Shown here: piece after piece, positions 18,509 to 26,449 of the stretch
Numbering within the stretch: position 1 is the first letter of the stretch
Layout of the letters: each line of letters starts with the position of its first letter
Assembly: GCF_001273775.1 (NCBI RefSeq)
Contig: NZ_CP011801.1
Coordinates: 3,884,001-3,948,000 of the forward strand
From: Nitrospira moscoviensis
GTDB lineage: Bacteria > Nitrospirota > Nitrospiria > Nitrospirales > Nitrospiraceae
Reading direction: 5' to 3'
Length of the DNA: 64,000 nt
Notes under the pieces: model-generated
Seen by the model: the letters and a program-made list of their open reading frames with translations, nothing else
What the model was told of the DNA's origin: nothing
The model's database searches: none
Translations under genes and position numbers: made by a program

Positions 18509-19714
18509 ATGACGCGCCAAGGCGAGACGCTGGCCCTCCTCGGCCAGATCTACGACGCCGCGTTCGATGCGTCGAAGTGGCCGTCCGTTCTCTCATCATT
18601 GGCGCGAGTGTTCAACGGGCAGACGGCGAGCTTCTTTCAACAGGACTTCACGACGGGCGCCGGGCGGCCGTTGGCCTTTCATGATTTGGCCGTCGCCAGT
18701 TTCCACGAGTACGCCGCCTACTACTGGGCGCAAGACCTGTGGAGCCTGCATCCTCGCCGTCATGCCGTTGGGAAAGCGTATCTGAGTCATCAGCACATTG
18801 CCGATGCCGATCTCTTGTGCACCGAGTTCTACAACGATTTCATGCGGCCCAACCGGTTGTTTTACGCGATCGGGAGCCTCCCGCTGATCGAGGGCCGGCG
18901 CCTCTACATGCTGGGCCTGCATCGGCCCAAACCTCAGGGACGGCCTTTTACCCGCGGGCAACGGGAGCATCTCCAACGGCTCGTGCCCCACATCCGGCGC
19001 GCCCTGCAGATCCACCACCGCCTGGAAGAAGCGACCGTCGAGCGAGACGCCTTCCGCGAAGCGGCCGATCACCTGCCTCGCGGAATCTTTACGTTCGACG
19101 GGCAGGGACGGCTGCTGTGGGTCAATCCAGTGGGCGAAGCACTCTGCCGCCAGGCCGATGGGCTCACGATCGAGCGCGGCATCCTGACGGCCGCGCTTGC
19201 GGCTGAGACGCAGCGGTTACACCAGCTCATCCGAGATGCCGCCGAGGCGGTTCATGGAGCGGTCCTGGCGGAGAGCGGCGCAACCTTGATTTCCCGACCT
19301 TCCGGACGCCGGCCCTACGTGGCGTTCGCCAGCCCGTTGCGAGCAGGCCCACGGCCCATCGACGATCGCCAACCGACCGCCGCCGTGTTCGTGACCGACC
19401 CCGCACGAACGCCCGAGCTTCCGCTGGAACGACTGATGAGGCTGTATGGCCTGACCGGCGCGGAAGCGCAGCTGGCGCGGCACATCGCAAGCGGACGGAG
19501 TCTGCGGGACATCGCCTCCTCGTCGAGCCGCACGATGAACACCATTCGCACACAGTTGAAACAGGTGTTTCAGAAAACGGGCACCAGCCGCCAAGCCCAG
19601 CTCGTCCGGCTCCTGCTTCAGATTGAGGGCGTGACGAACGGCCGGGTCCCACAGGAAAGGGTCAGGAACCATTTGCGCCCAGCGCCCTTCGGGTCTTCGA
19701 CCAATGGTTCCTGA
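18509..19714 (+). CDS. LuxR-type transcriptional regulator with PAS-like domain (copy 2)
   Basis: A 401-residue paralogue of the preceding gene with the same order: sensory N-terminus, PAS-like segment (GIFTFDGQGRLLWVNPVGEALC) and LuxR-type helix-turn-helix (LTGAEAQLARHIASGRSLRD...MNTIRTQLKQVFQKTGTSRQ). The start codon abuts the stop of copy 1, so translation is likely coupled. The two recognition helices are very similar (NTLRTQLKQ and NTIRTQLKQ), consistent with one shared DNA site or a heterodimer. The 3' end overlaps a large inverted repeat. Confidence 0.88.
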   Translation: MTRQGETLALLGQIYDAAFDASKWPSVLSSLARVFNGQTASFFQQDFTTGAGRPLAFHDLAVASFHEYAAYYWAQDLWSLHPRRHAVGKAYLSHQHIADADLLCTEFYNDFMRPNRLFYAIGSLPLIEGRRLYMLGLHRPKPQGRPFTRGQREHLQRLVPHIRRALQIHHRLEEATVERDAFREAADHLPRGIFTFDGQGRLLWVNPVGEALCRQADGLTIERGILTAALAAETQRLHQLIRDAAEAVHGAVLAESGATLISRPSGRRPYVAFASPLRAGPRPIDDRQPTAAVFVTDPARTPELPLERLMRLYGLTGAEAQLARHIASGRSLRDIASSSSRTMNTIRTQLKQVFQKTGTSRQAQLVRLLLQIEGVTNGRVPQERVRNHLRPAPFGSSTNGS

Positions 19715-19719
19715 CCCTT
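19657..19719. repeat. Perfect 17-bp inverted repeat with 29-nt spacer (REP-like or terminator)
   Basis: Arms AAGGGTCAGGAACCATT (19657-19673) and its exact reverse complement (19703-19719) surround a 29-nt spacer. The repeat covers the last codons and stop of LuxR copy 2. There is no T-run after the right arm, so it is not a standard intrinsic terminator. The GGGTCAGG motif resembles REP-type palindromes associated with Y1 transposases; no transposase is nearby. Confidence 0.6.
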
Positions 19720-19724
19720 GCGCA

Positions 19725-19742
19725 TCACCCAAATGGGGGTTG
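19725..19742 (+). promoter_or_regulatory. 18-bp shared upstream motif, copy 2
   Basis: TCACCCAAATGGGGGTTG, identical to the minus-strand reading of 17106-17123. It lies 97 bp before the start codon of the coiled-coil protein that opens the plus-strand protease operon. Confidence 0.6.
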
Positions 19743-19839
19743 TCCTCTTACCGGCGGCGTGAAACAGTGCCGCCGTCATCAGCGGGCTCAAACCGGCGCT
19801 GCGCCTGGAAGTCAGCCCGCCGGGCCGCAGGAGGACCGT

Positions 19840-21438
19840 ATGATTCCTGACTCATTCTTCCGGTTCCGCTCGCCGCTGATTCTCATCATGGCTCTCGGCA
19901 GTGCCCTCCTCGCGGGCCCGCTCTGGCAGATCTCTCCGGTTCAGTCCGACACGCTCTCGCCCCAGCGCATCCAGGAACTCACCGATCTCGGCGCCCAAAT
20001 TGCCGACCGCGAGAAAGCGATGAAGGAGGCCGAGCAGCAATTGCAAAACCCGAATCTCAGTCCCGCAGACCGCGAACGGCTGACGAAGGAAGTAGGGGAT
20101 CATCGCGACTTCATCAAAAACACCAAAGATGGAGTGGCAGCTCAGGGAGCAGACCAGAAGCGGGTGCTTGATCGCGCGATCGAAGCACGGCAGAAACAGC
20201 ATCAACTCAAGGAAGCGGAGGCGAAGGCCAAGGCCGATCCGAATGACAAAAAGGCCCAGCGTACGGCGAACCGTCTCAGAGTCGAGCTGCAGAACGACTA
20301 CAAGGACCTCGGCACGTTGCCTCCGTTGGCCAGCGCAGCGATGCCGGGCACGGGGACGGCGGGGCAAGCGGTCGCAGCCGCAGTTCTGCTCGACGACTGT
20401 AAGAAGCAGCTCTTGTTGTCGTCGTCGACTCCGGCGCAGGAGACACCGGGCTTGTTCGGCGACCGGCTTCGACCGCTTCTTCACTCTGCGCTGCGCGCGT
20501 CGCTCAAGAGCCGGCCGGACTCCTCGCCATTGCATCGTGCGCGCTTTGTCGAAGCTGGCGGCGAATCCGACACCTCATACTTACGATTTGTGAACGATCC
20601 GCTGCCGCCTTCCGGCGCGATGACTCCCGGCTCTTCCACCGGCGCTGGGCAGCGGGTGAATTTTTCGCTGGGTGGGAATATCCAGTACAAGAGGCCGGGG
20701 AAGGGAGGAATGAAGAGTAAACAGACGGAGCAACTCTCCTTGGAAAACAACACGTCCATCACGCTGGAGTTCACCGGGAAAAATGAGAACGTGTGGAGCT
20801 TGTGCGCCGGCTATCGGCTCCCGTGGAACCCGGAGGATCGGGATCCGCCGGTGCTCGACTATGCCAAACCGGACGACACCTACCGGATCCGAGGCAACTT
20901 CACATGGCCGGAACTTCAGTACCGGCAGAATACCTATGACAATCTCAAGATCCACGCCTCGTACCGCGACGCCGACGGGGACCTGGCGTTCGGGACCACG
21001 AATCTTCCGGTGCCCCAGTTGCCCGCGATCCCCGATCTTCCTTCCCTCTCCCTGTCTCCCGAAGAGAGCATGTGGCCCGTGCCGACCGGCGATGTGGCGA
21101 TCGACGATCGGCTTCAATACATCAAACGGTTCACGCCGGAGACGGATATCCCGCAACTGAGCCTGAATCTGGAACAGGCCGGGCTCCATGGAGTGGACAC
21201 CTGGACCGCCTGGCGGAACAACCCGCTGGGCGGCGATTTCTACGTCTATTATCTCGACGACCTGTCTCACATCGACCAATTCAAAATCATCAGCGGCCGC
21301 TATCTGGACATCTTCGAACCGAACGAGGATAGAGGCGGCGCCCCGGCTCCAAGTCTGCACCCGATGTACTGGCCCAAGCGTCAGGGCCAAACGCTCCCAC
21401 ATTGGACCATCCATCTGCCGCCCGCAGGAGTCCCATGA
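19840..21438 (+). CDS. Exported coiled-coil protein of unknown function
   Basis: A 532-residue protein. CAGGAGG before ATG 19840 supports this start over an upstream GTG at 19759. A signal peptide (LILIMALGSALLAGPLW) is followed by a charged coiled-coil region (~residues 45-145: IADREKAMKEAEQQL and EARQKQHQLKEAEAKAKA). The remaining ~380 residues are rich in proline and aromatic residues with no family I recognise. The stop overlaps the start of the second subtilase by 4 bp (ATGA), so the two are translationally coupled. It occupies the position opposite the RHS gene in the mirror-image operon and may be the substrate or partner of that protease; this is inference from position. Confidence 0.65.
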   Translation: MIPDSFFRFRSPLILIMALGSALLAGPLWQISPVQSDTLSPQRIQELTDLGAQIADREKAMKEAEQQLQNPNLSPADRERLTKEVGDHRDFIKNTKDGVAAQGADQKRVLDRAIEARQKQHQLKEAEAKAKADPNDKKAQRTANRLRVELQNDYKDLGTLPPLASAAMPGTGTAGQAVAAAVLLDDCKKQLLLSSSTPAQETPGLFGDRLRPLLHSALRASLKSRPDSSPLHRARFVEAGGESDTSYLRFVNDPLPPSGAMTPGSSTGAGQRVNFSLGGNIQYKRPGKGGMKSKQTEQLSLENNTSITLEFTGKNENVWSLCAGYRLPWNPEDRDPPVLDYAKPDDTYRIRGNFTWPELQYRQNTYDNLKIHASYRDADGDLAFGTTNLPVPQLPAIPDLPSLSLSPEESMWPVPTGDVAIDDRLQYIKRFTPETDIPQLSLNLEQAGLHGVDTWTAWRNNPLGGDFYVYYLDDLSHIDQFKIISGRYLDIFEPNEDRGGAPAPSLHPMYWPKRQGQTLPHWTIHLPPAGVP

Positions 21439-22871
21439 AAACCATGCGCCCGAGCGTCGTCTTATTGTTCGTCGTCGCGCTTTCGCTCGCCGTCGAGGTG
21501 CGTCCGACTCCAGCGGGAGACAGAGGCCCGACAAGTCCCAACGATCCGTTCTACGGTTCGACCGGCACATGGGGGCAACCGTTCCTCGATCAATGGTACT
21601 TGCGCACCCTGGGATTTCTCCCCAAAGGCGGCGGACGGTCGGCCTGGGATATCGAGACCGGAATCACGCGTCCTGTGATCGTCGCAGTGCTGGATACGGG
21701 GCTCGATTACTACCATCCGGACATACCACGATCGTCCCTTTGGCTGAACCTCACGCTCAAACCAGGGGAAAGCCCCGACGGGTACGAGAATGACGTGATC
21801 GGCTGGAACTTCGTCGATCATACCAATAATCCCTGGGACAACGACGGACACGGAACATTCGTCGCCGGCATCATCGGGGCGGCGGCGGACAACGGACAGG
21901 GCATCGCCGGGATCAACTGGGGCGTCAAAATCATGCCGCTCAAAGTTCTGAACGTGTTCGCCCACGGCAAAGCGTTCAATCTCGCGCGCGCCATCGTCTA
22001 TGCCGTGGACCACGGAGCTCGGATTCTCAACCTGAGCATCGAGGGCGAGCAGCTCACTCGGACGGAGCAGCTCGCGATCGACTATGCCTATAACCGAGGC
22101 GCCTTGATCGTCGTGGCGGCCGGCAACCAGGCGAGCGACACCGACGGCCGAGGGCCGGCAGGTTTGCGGAATGTGCTGACCGTCGCGTCGGTCGATCTCA
22201 ACGACAAGCGCGCCCCCTTTTCGAACTGGGGCAAGCACGTCAAGATCGCGGCGCCGGGCGTCGATATCCTGTCGCTGCGAGCGCGACGGACCGATTTCAA
22301 TTTGCTCACCGGGGCTGAAGGCTATAAAGCCGGGGAAAGTTTCGTGGGCCCCCACGGCCAATTCATGCGGTCGTCCGGGACGTCGTTTTCGGCTCCTATG
22401 GTTTCCGGCGTGGCCTCCCTCATTTGGGCCAAGTATCCGAATCTGACCAATGTGCAGGTCGAGCGGATGCTGCTGGAATCCGCCGACGATGTGGAGGAGC
22501 CGGGGTGGGACAACTATACCGGCGCCGGTCGCCTCAACGCCGTGGCAGCATTGAAGGCCGATCCGAACTATTTCCTCACCGCCAAGGTCTCCCAAGTCGG
22601 ACCCGTCAAGATCGACGGGAAGACGGCCATTCAAGTCTCCGGCAGCGCCGTGGGCAGCCGGCTCAAGAGCTACGAGTTGCAGCTCGGGCAAGGCGAAACA
22701 CCGCCGGCCTGGAAGACGGTCGCGAAGGTCGATGGGAAGTCTGTCGAGGACGGCGTGCTGGGCACCTTCCCGGTCAAAGAGATCACGGCGAAAGGGAAGT
22801 GGATGATCCGGCTCGTCGCGCAGGACGGAACCAAAACGAAAGAAGCGCGCGGCACGTTGGACGTCAAGTAA
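21435..22871 (+). CDS. Subtilisin-like serine protease (S8), second copy
   Basis: A 478-residue exported protease; GCAGGAG selects ATG 21435, in a 4-bp overlap with the gene before it. A signal peptide (SVVLLFVVALSLAVEV) precedes the catalytic domain. Triad residues are Asp in VAVLDTGLDY, His in GHGTFVAGI and Ser in SGTSFSAPMVSG, with Asn in VVAAGNQ. The C-terminal ~100 residues nearly match those of the subtilase at 15498-17039, while the catalytic domains are more divergent. This mosaic pattern suggests gene conversion or selection on the C-terminal domain, perhaps as a secretion or docking module. Confidence 0.93.
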   Translation: MKTMRPSVVLLFVVALSLAVEVRPTPAGDRGPTSPNDPFYGSTGTWGQPFLDQWYLRTLGFLPKGGGRSAWDIETGITRPVIVAVLDTGLDYYHPDIPRSSLWLNLTLKPGESPDGYENDVIGWNFVDHTNNPWDNDGHGTFVAGIIGAAADNGQGIAGINWGVKIMPLKVLNVFAHGKAFNLARAIVYAVDHGARILNLSIEGEQLTRTEQLAIDYAYNRGALIVVAAGNQASDTDGRGPAGLRNVLTVASVDLNDKRAPFSNWGKHVKIAAPGVDILSLRARRTDFNLLTGAEGYKAGESFVGPHGQFMRSSGTSFSAPMVSGVASLIWAKYPNLTNVQVERMLLESADDVEEPGWDNYTGAGRLNAVAALKADPNYFLTAKVSQVGPVKIDGKTAIQVSGSAVGSRLKSYELQLGQGETPPAWKTVAKVDGKSVEDGVLGTFPVKEITAKGKWMIRLVAQDGTKTKEARGTLDVK

Positions 22872-22885
22872 CCAGGAGGAAGATT

Positions 22886-23932
22886 ATGGCTTTCACGCGG
22901 CCACTCGCAGGCAGGTGGGCTCTGCTGTTTTTCTGCGCAGCATCCATGATCGCAATCCCGGCCACGGACGCATTCGCCGTGGCAGGGAAGTTCACCAGCG
23001 CTCCCCCCGGCGCTGCGCTTTCTAAAGGGGAACTGACCTTGGAGTTGAATGAGCCGGTGAACGGCCTGACAGAGGTTACGGTGCAGGTCAACGAGCGCGG
23101 CGAGTTCACAACGCCTCCCGGAGTCGAGCAGGACAATATCAAGAACTGCCGATACCGGAACGACAAGGGGGAAACGACTTCATTTCGATGCGGCGGATAT
23201 TTGGCGTTCGGTGGAGGCGCAGCAGGAATGACTGGCCTCACTGCCGGACTCTTTGTCCCGGGATCTACGGAGTTCATCATCGGCGGCGGCTGGGGCACCG
23301 GCATCGGAGCCACTGGCGGATCGTCGCGAGCCAACGCCGGCACGCTGACAGGCAAGGGCGAGCATCTCGGCGGCGGCGCTGTCAACATTCTAATCCGCTC
23401 CTTTTTTCCTGTTGAACCGCTGGGCATCAAGGCGGGCGCATTCGTCGAGTTCGATGGATTCTTCGATGCCGAAGGCAGCAGCGGGATCGGAGTCGCCCAC
23501 TTGAATCCTGCAGCAGACGATACGAGAATGATCAGGAAGGTGCATCGCGCCTTCGGATTTGGGTTTACTCAGGTGGTTCCTGTTGGAGCGGGGTTTTTTC
23601 TCGATTTCCAACAGGGCATTGCCTTTGTCCAGCAAAGCATCGAGGGCATCACGGACCAGTCCAGCGGCGGAGGACCGGTCGAGCGTTTCCGCAGGGATTT
23701 TACGACCATTTCGCCGAAGCTCGGCGCGTCCATCGAATATCAGTTGCCGAACTGGCCGGTCCGCGTTCGTCTTGCCACCGAGTTCATTTACCTGTCCAGC
23801 GCCGGCGTAAATGGATTCGCGAACTTTTCCACCCAAGCCTTTGCCTTTCAATCACGCGGGCAGTGGTTTGCAACCAGCACCTTTGGGTTCGTCATACCTT
23901 TGACGTCTTTCTTTAATGCGATCGGCGCATAA
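22886..23932 (+). CDS. Predicted outer-membrane beta-barrel-like protein
   Basis: A 348-residue protein, last gene of the plus-strand protease operon, starting 14 bp after the subtilase with AGGAGGA upstream of ATG 22886. It has a signal peptide (ALLFFCAASMIAIPATDAFA). The C-terminal two thirds alternate hydrophobic and polar residues with many glycines and aromatics (GAGFFLDFQQGIAFV, VRVRLATEFIYLSS, WFATSTFGFVIPL), as in beta-barrels, but it does not end in the usual aromatic residue. The N-terminal ~120 residues include two cysteines (NCRYRN, SFRCGG). No family recognised. It could be the surface anchor or export component for the protease. Confidence 0.6.
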   Translation: MAFTRPLAGRWALLFFCAASMIAIPATDAFAVAGKFTSAPPGAALSKGELTLELNEPVNGLTEVTVQVNERGEFTTPPGVEQDNIKNCRYRNDKGETTSFRCGGYLAFGGGAAGMTGLTAGLFVPGSTEFIIGGGWGTGIGATGGSSRANAGTLTGKGEHLGGGAVNILIRSFFPVEPLGIKAGAFVEFDGFFDAEGSSGIGVAHLNPAADDTRMIRKVHRAFGFGFTQVVPVGAGFFLDFQQGIAFVQQSIEGITDQSSGGGPVERFRRDFTTISPKLGASIEYQLPNWPVRVRLATEFIYLSSAGVNGFANFSTQAFAFQSRGQWFATSTFGFVIPLTSFFNAIGA

Positions 23933-23941
23933 CTACCTCCT

Positions 23942-23966
23942 ACCGGGCGGGTCAGACCCGCCCGGT
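23942..23966 (+). terminator. GC-rich hairpin after the protease operon
   Basis: ACCGGGCGGG and CCCGCCCGGT form a perfect 10-bp stem with a 5-nt loop (TCAGA), 9 bp after the stop. The run of Ts that normally follows is weak (GCTTGTCC). Confidence 0.5.
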
Positions 23967-24021
23967 GCTTGTCCTCCAATCCCGCTTCTCATCACCCGCA
24001 CCGCGTCTGGTATGGTGTCCT

Positions 24022-24567
24022 ATGACTCTCTGGACCATCGGCCATTCGACGCGGCCGATTGACGAGTTTCTCGCGCTGCTGAAGGCGCATGACATCCGGC
24101 AGCTCGTCGACGTCCGCACCGTGCCGAAGTCCCGCCACAATCCGCAGTTCAATACCGACCGACTCGCCAAGAGTCTCAAGAAGGCAGGACTGGGTTATCT
24201 GCACATGCCTCAGCTTGGCGGTCTTCGGAAGGCCAAGAAGGATTCGATCAATACCGGCTGGCGCAACGCGAGCTTTCGCGGCTATGCGGACTACATGCAG
24301 ACGGATCAGTTCGTCGAAGCGCTGGAAGAGCTGATGGCGTATGGCACGGACAAAAGCACGGCCATCATGTGCGCCGAAGCGGTTCCGTGGCGCTGTCATC
24401 GTTCGCTCATTGCCGATGCGCTGACAAGCCAGGGCTGGACGGTGGTGGACATCATGACCGAGCAGCGCGCCGACCCGCACAGACTGACGCCCTTCGCCAA
24501 AATGACGCAGGGCCGCGTCACCTATCCCGCTCCGATGGACGAGCAAGAACCGAGGCTGTTCGACTAA
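24022..24567 (+). CDS. DUF488 family protein
   Basis: A 181-residue protein beginning MTLWTIGHSTRPIDEFLALL, the usual DUF488 opening. Other family signatures are VDVRTVPKSRHNPQF and CAEAVPWRCHRSLIAD with two conserved cysteines. The family is widespread and uncharacterised biochemically. A frameshifted DUF2784 gene follows. Confidence 0.88.
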   Translation: MTLWTIGHSTRPIDEFLALLKAHDIRQLVDVRTVPKSRHNPQFNTDRLAKSLKKAGLGYLHMPQLGGLRKAKKDSINTGWRNASFRGYADYMQTDQFVEALEELMAYGTDKSTAIMCAEAVPWRCHRSLIADALTSQGWTVVDIMTEQRADPHRLTPFAKMTQGRVTYPAPMDEQEPRLFD

Positions 24568-24613
24568 ACGGTCGCTTGCCGCCTGTGCCGGATTCCGCCA
24601 CACTGCCGGAGCC

Positions 24614-24992
24614 ATGCTGTACAGCCTCCTCGCCGATTTCGTCGTCGTGCTCCATTTGGCCTTTGTGGTCTTTGTGCTGACGGGCGGCTTGCTGGCGCTC
24701 AAGTGGCCGTGGATCGTGCGTGTGCATCTGCCGGGCCGCGGCCTGGGGCACGATCGTCGAATTTTCCGGCTGGCTCTGTCCGCTCACGCCGCTCGAGAAC
24801 TGGCTGCGGGAGCAGGCCGGGCAGCAGGCGTACCGGACGGATTTCCTCGAGCGATATCTCCTGCCGATTCTCTATCCGGATGGGCTGACCCGTGAGATGC
24901 AGTTCGTGCTGGGATCGATTGTGCTGCTGGTGAACGGCACGGTCTACGGGATCTTGTGGCGCAGGCACAATCGCATACGCCACCGCGTCTAG
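24614..24992 (+). pseudogene. DUF2784 membrane protein, disrupted by a 1-bp insertion
   Basis: The first frame reads MLYSLLADFVVVLHLAFVVF up to VHLPG. The family continuation AAAWGTIVEFSGWLCPLTPLENWL lies in another frame. Dropping one G from the GGG at 24733-24735 joins the two into a 125-codon DUF2784 protein of normal length with several membrane helices. Either this is a true frameshift mutation or an assembly error in a short G run. DUF2784 proteins have no established function. Confidence 0.8.
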
Positions 24993-25125
24993 GAGTGGTC
25001 CTTACGAAATTCCCGCGCGTTTGGATTCATCGACGTGCCAGTCATGTGAACATCCGTTTTCCCCGTCCTCCCGTAATGACACACGACAGGTCAGTTCACG
25101 ACCATTCCATCACGAGGAGGATGTT

Positions 25126-26046
25126 ATGCAGAGAACGATCGTCACATCGATGCTGGCCGGCGGGCTGCTGCTGAGCCTGGCCGGCTGCAACACTATGGAA
25201 TCCGGGCCGGGCAAGATGACGGCCGACAAGTCGCTGTACGACCGCTTGGGCGGGAAGCCCGCCATCACGGCGGTCGTGGACGACTTCGTCGGTCGTGTCG
25301 CCGCCGACAGCCGCATCAACGGCAAGTTCGCGAATGCCAACATCCCGCGCTTGAAAACGATGCTGGTCGATCAAATCTGCCAAGCCTCCGGAGGGCCCTG
25401 CACCTACAGCGGTCGTGACATGAAGGCCGCGCATGCGGGCATGGGCATCACCGGCGAGGAATTCGATGCGCTGGTGGGCGATCTCGTCGCGACGTTAAAC
25501 AAGTTCAAGGTCGGCGAGCGGGAAAAGAACGACCTGCTCGGCGCGCTGGGTCCCATGAAGAAAGATATCGTGACCTCGCCGACGGCCTCCGGCCCGGACG
25601 GCCGACTGCCGCTGCCGGGAGATTACAAGTCCTGGCCTAAGTTTCTGGTGGACATCCCGAAAGGCGAAGCCAAGCAGGTGCGCGACATCTACATCAACCA
25701 GACCGGCGCCCGCACTTCAGCCGGCCAGCCCTTTCCCAACGGCACCGTCATGGTAATGGAGATTTACAAGGCCAAGTTGGACGGCGACAAGATCGCGACC
25801 GGCATGGACGGCAAGCCGCTCAAGGGCGACCTGGCCAAGGTCTTCGTGATGGGCAAGGATCAGGGTTGGGGCGACAAGCTCCCGGATAACCTTAAGAACG
25901 GCGATTGGATCTACGCCGCGTACGATGCATCGAGCCAGCCGTTGATGGAAGACTTCGCCAAGTGCCGCGCCTGCCATACGCCGTTGGCGCAGAAAGATTT
26001 CGTCCATCGCTACGACGAGTACTTCCAATCCCGGACACGCATGTAA
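25126..26046 (+). CDS. Lipoprotein fusing truncated hemoglobin to cytochrome P460
   Basis: A 306-residue protein; GAGGAGG sets ATG 25126. A lipoprotein signal ends at lipobox LAGC (Cys21). Residues ~36-145 are a group I truncated hemoglobin (SLYDRLGGKPAI, proximal His103 in AAHAGMG). Residues ~160-306 match cytochrome P460: the NGTVMVMEIYK and GDWIYAAYD segments and a c-type heme site CRACH (280-284). Known family roles are NO dioxygenation for truncated hemoglobins and hydroxylamine oxidation for P460. The fusion would place both heme chemistries in one periplasmic protein. Whether the P460 lysine cross-link is kept cannot be decided here. It stands alone with its own ribosome binding site. 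Confidence 0.88.
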   Translation: MQRTIVTSMLAGGLLLSLAGCNTMESGPGKMTADKSLYDRLGGKPAITAVVDDFVGRVAADSRINGKFANANIPRLKTMLVDQICQASGGPCTYSGRDMKAAHAGMGITGEEFDALVGDLVATLNKFKVGEREKNDLLGALGPMKKDIVTSPTASGPDGRLPLPGDYKSWPKFLVDIPKGEAKQVRDIYINQTGARTSAGQPFPNGTVMVMEIYKAKLDGDKIATGMDGKPLKGDLAKVFVMGKDQGWGDKLPDNLKNGDWIYAAYDASSQPLMEDFAKCRACHTPLAQKDFVHRYDEYFQSRTRM

Positions 26047-26145
26047 GCGTCGTTCCAGAAGCTTGCCGAGAGGAAGGGATGACCGAGCGTCGCCCTTCCT
26101 CTCACGCCGGCCTTCTGTCGCCCACATTCTCTTCAGCCGACCCTC

Positions 26146-26188
26146 TGTAAGCCAGCTCACAGATACCGCTTGGGATCTGCGATAGGGT
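26146..26188 (+). promoter_or_regulatory. Crp-type site A with class II promoter
   Basis: TGTAAGCCAGCTCACA at 26146-26161 is followed by exactly 21 nt and TAGGGT (26183-26188), putting the palindrome at about -41.5. The implied +1 coincides with the ATG at 26195. It would drive the thioredoxin-fold/AhpD-fold/DUF3179 operon. Confidence 0.65.
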
Positions 26189-26194
26189 GCGCGC

Positions 26195-26449
26195 ATGCGC
26201 CGAATGGACGTCTATTTTCACGACGGCTGCCTGTCCGAGCCGGCGATCCTGCTGCTGGCGAGGGACATCGCGCGAGACTGTCCGACATGGAAGATCGCCG
26301 TCCATCCCTTGCTGGATCACGAAGCCAAGGCGCTCGGCCTGGCCGTCCTTCCCGCCATCGTGCTGAACGGCCGGCCCGCGGCGACCGGAATCCCGAAGAA
26401 AGATTGGCTGCTGGAGAAAATGCACGAATGCGAATCAGCGGAGCGGTGA
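26195..26449 (+). CDS. Small thioredoxin-fold protein
   Basis: An 84-residue protein. MDVYFHDGCLSEPA places a single Cys at the position of the thioredoxin active site, and LPAIVLNGR has the cis-proline of the fold, so it resembles glutaredoxin-like small proteins. A second methionine (ATG 26204) is an alternative start. It is the first gene of a three-gene overlapping operon with an AhpD-fold protein and a DUF3179 protein, next to a Crp-type site. A redox or electrophile-handling role is inferred. Confidence 0.65.
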   Translation: MRRMDVYFHDGCLSEPAILLLARDIARDCPTWKIAVHPLLDHEAKALGLAVLPAIVLNGRPAATGIPKKDWLLEKMHECESAER

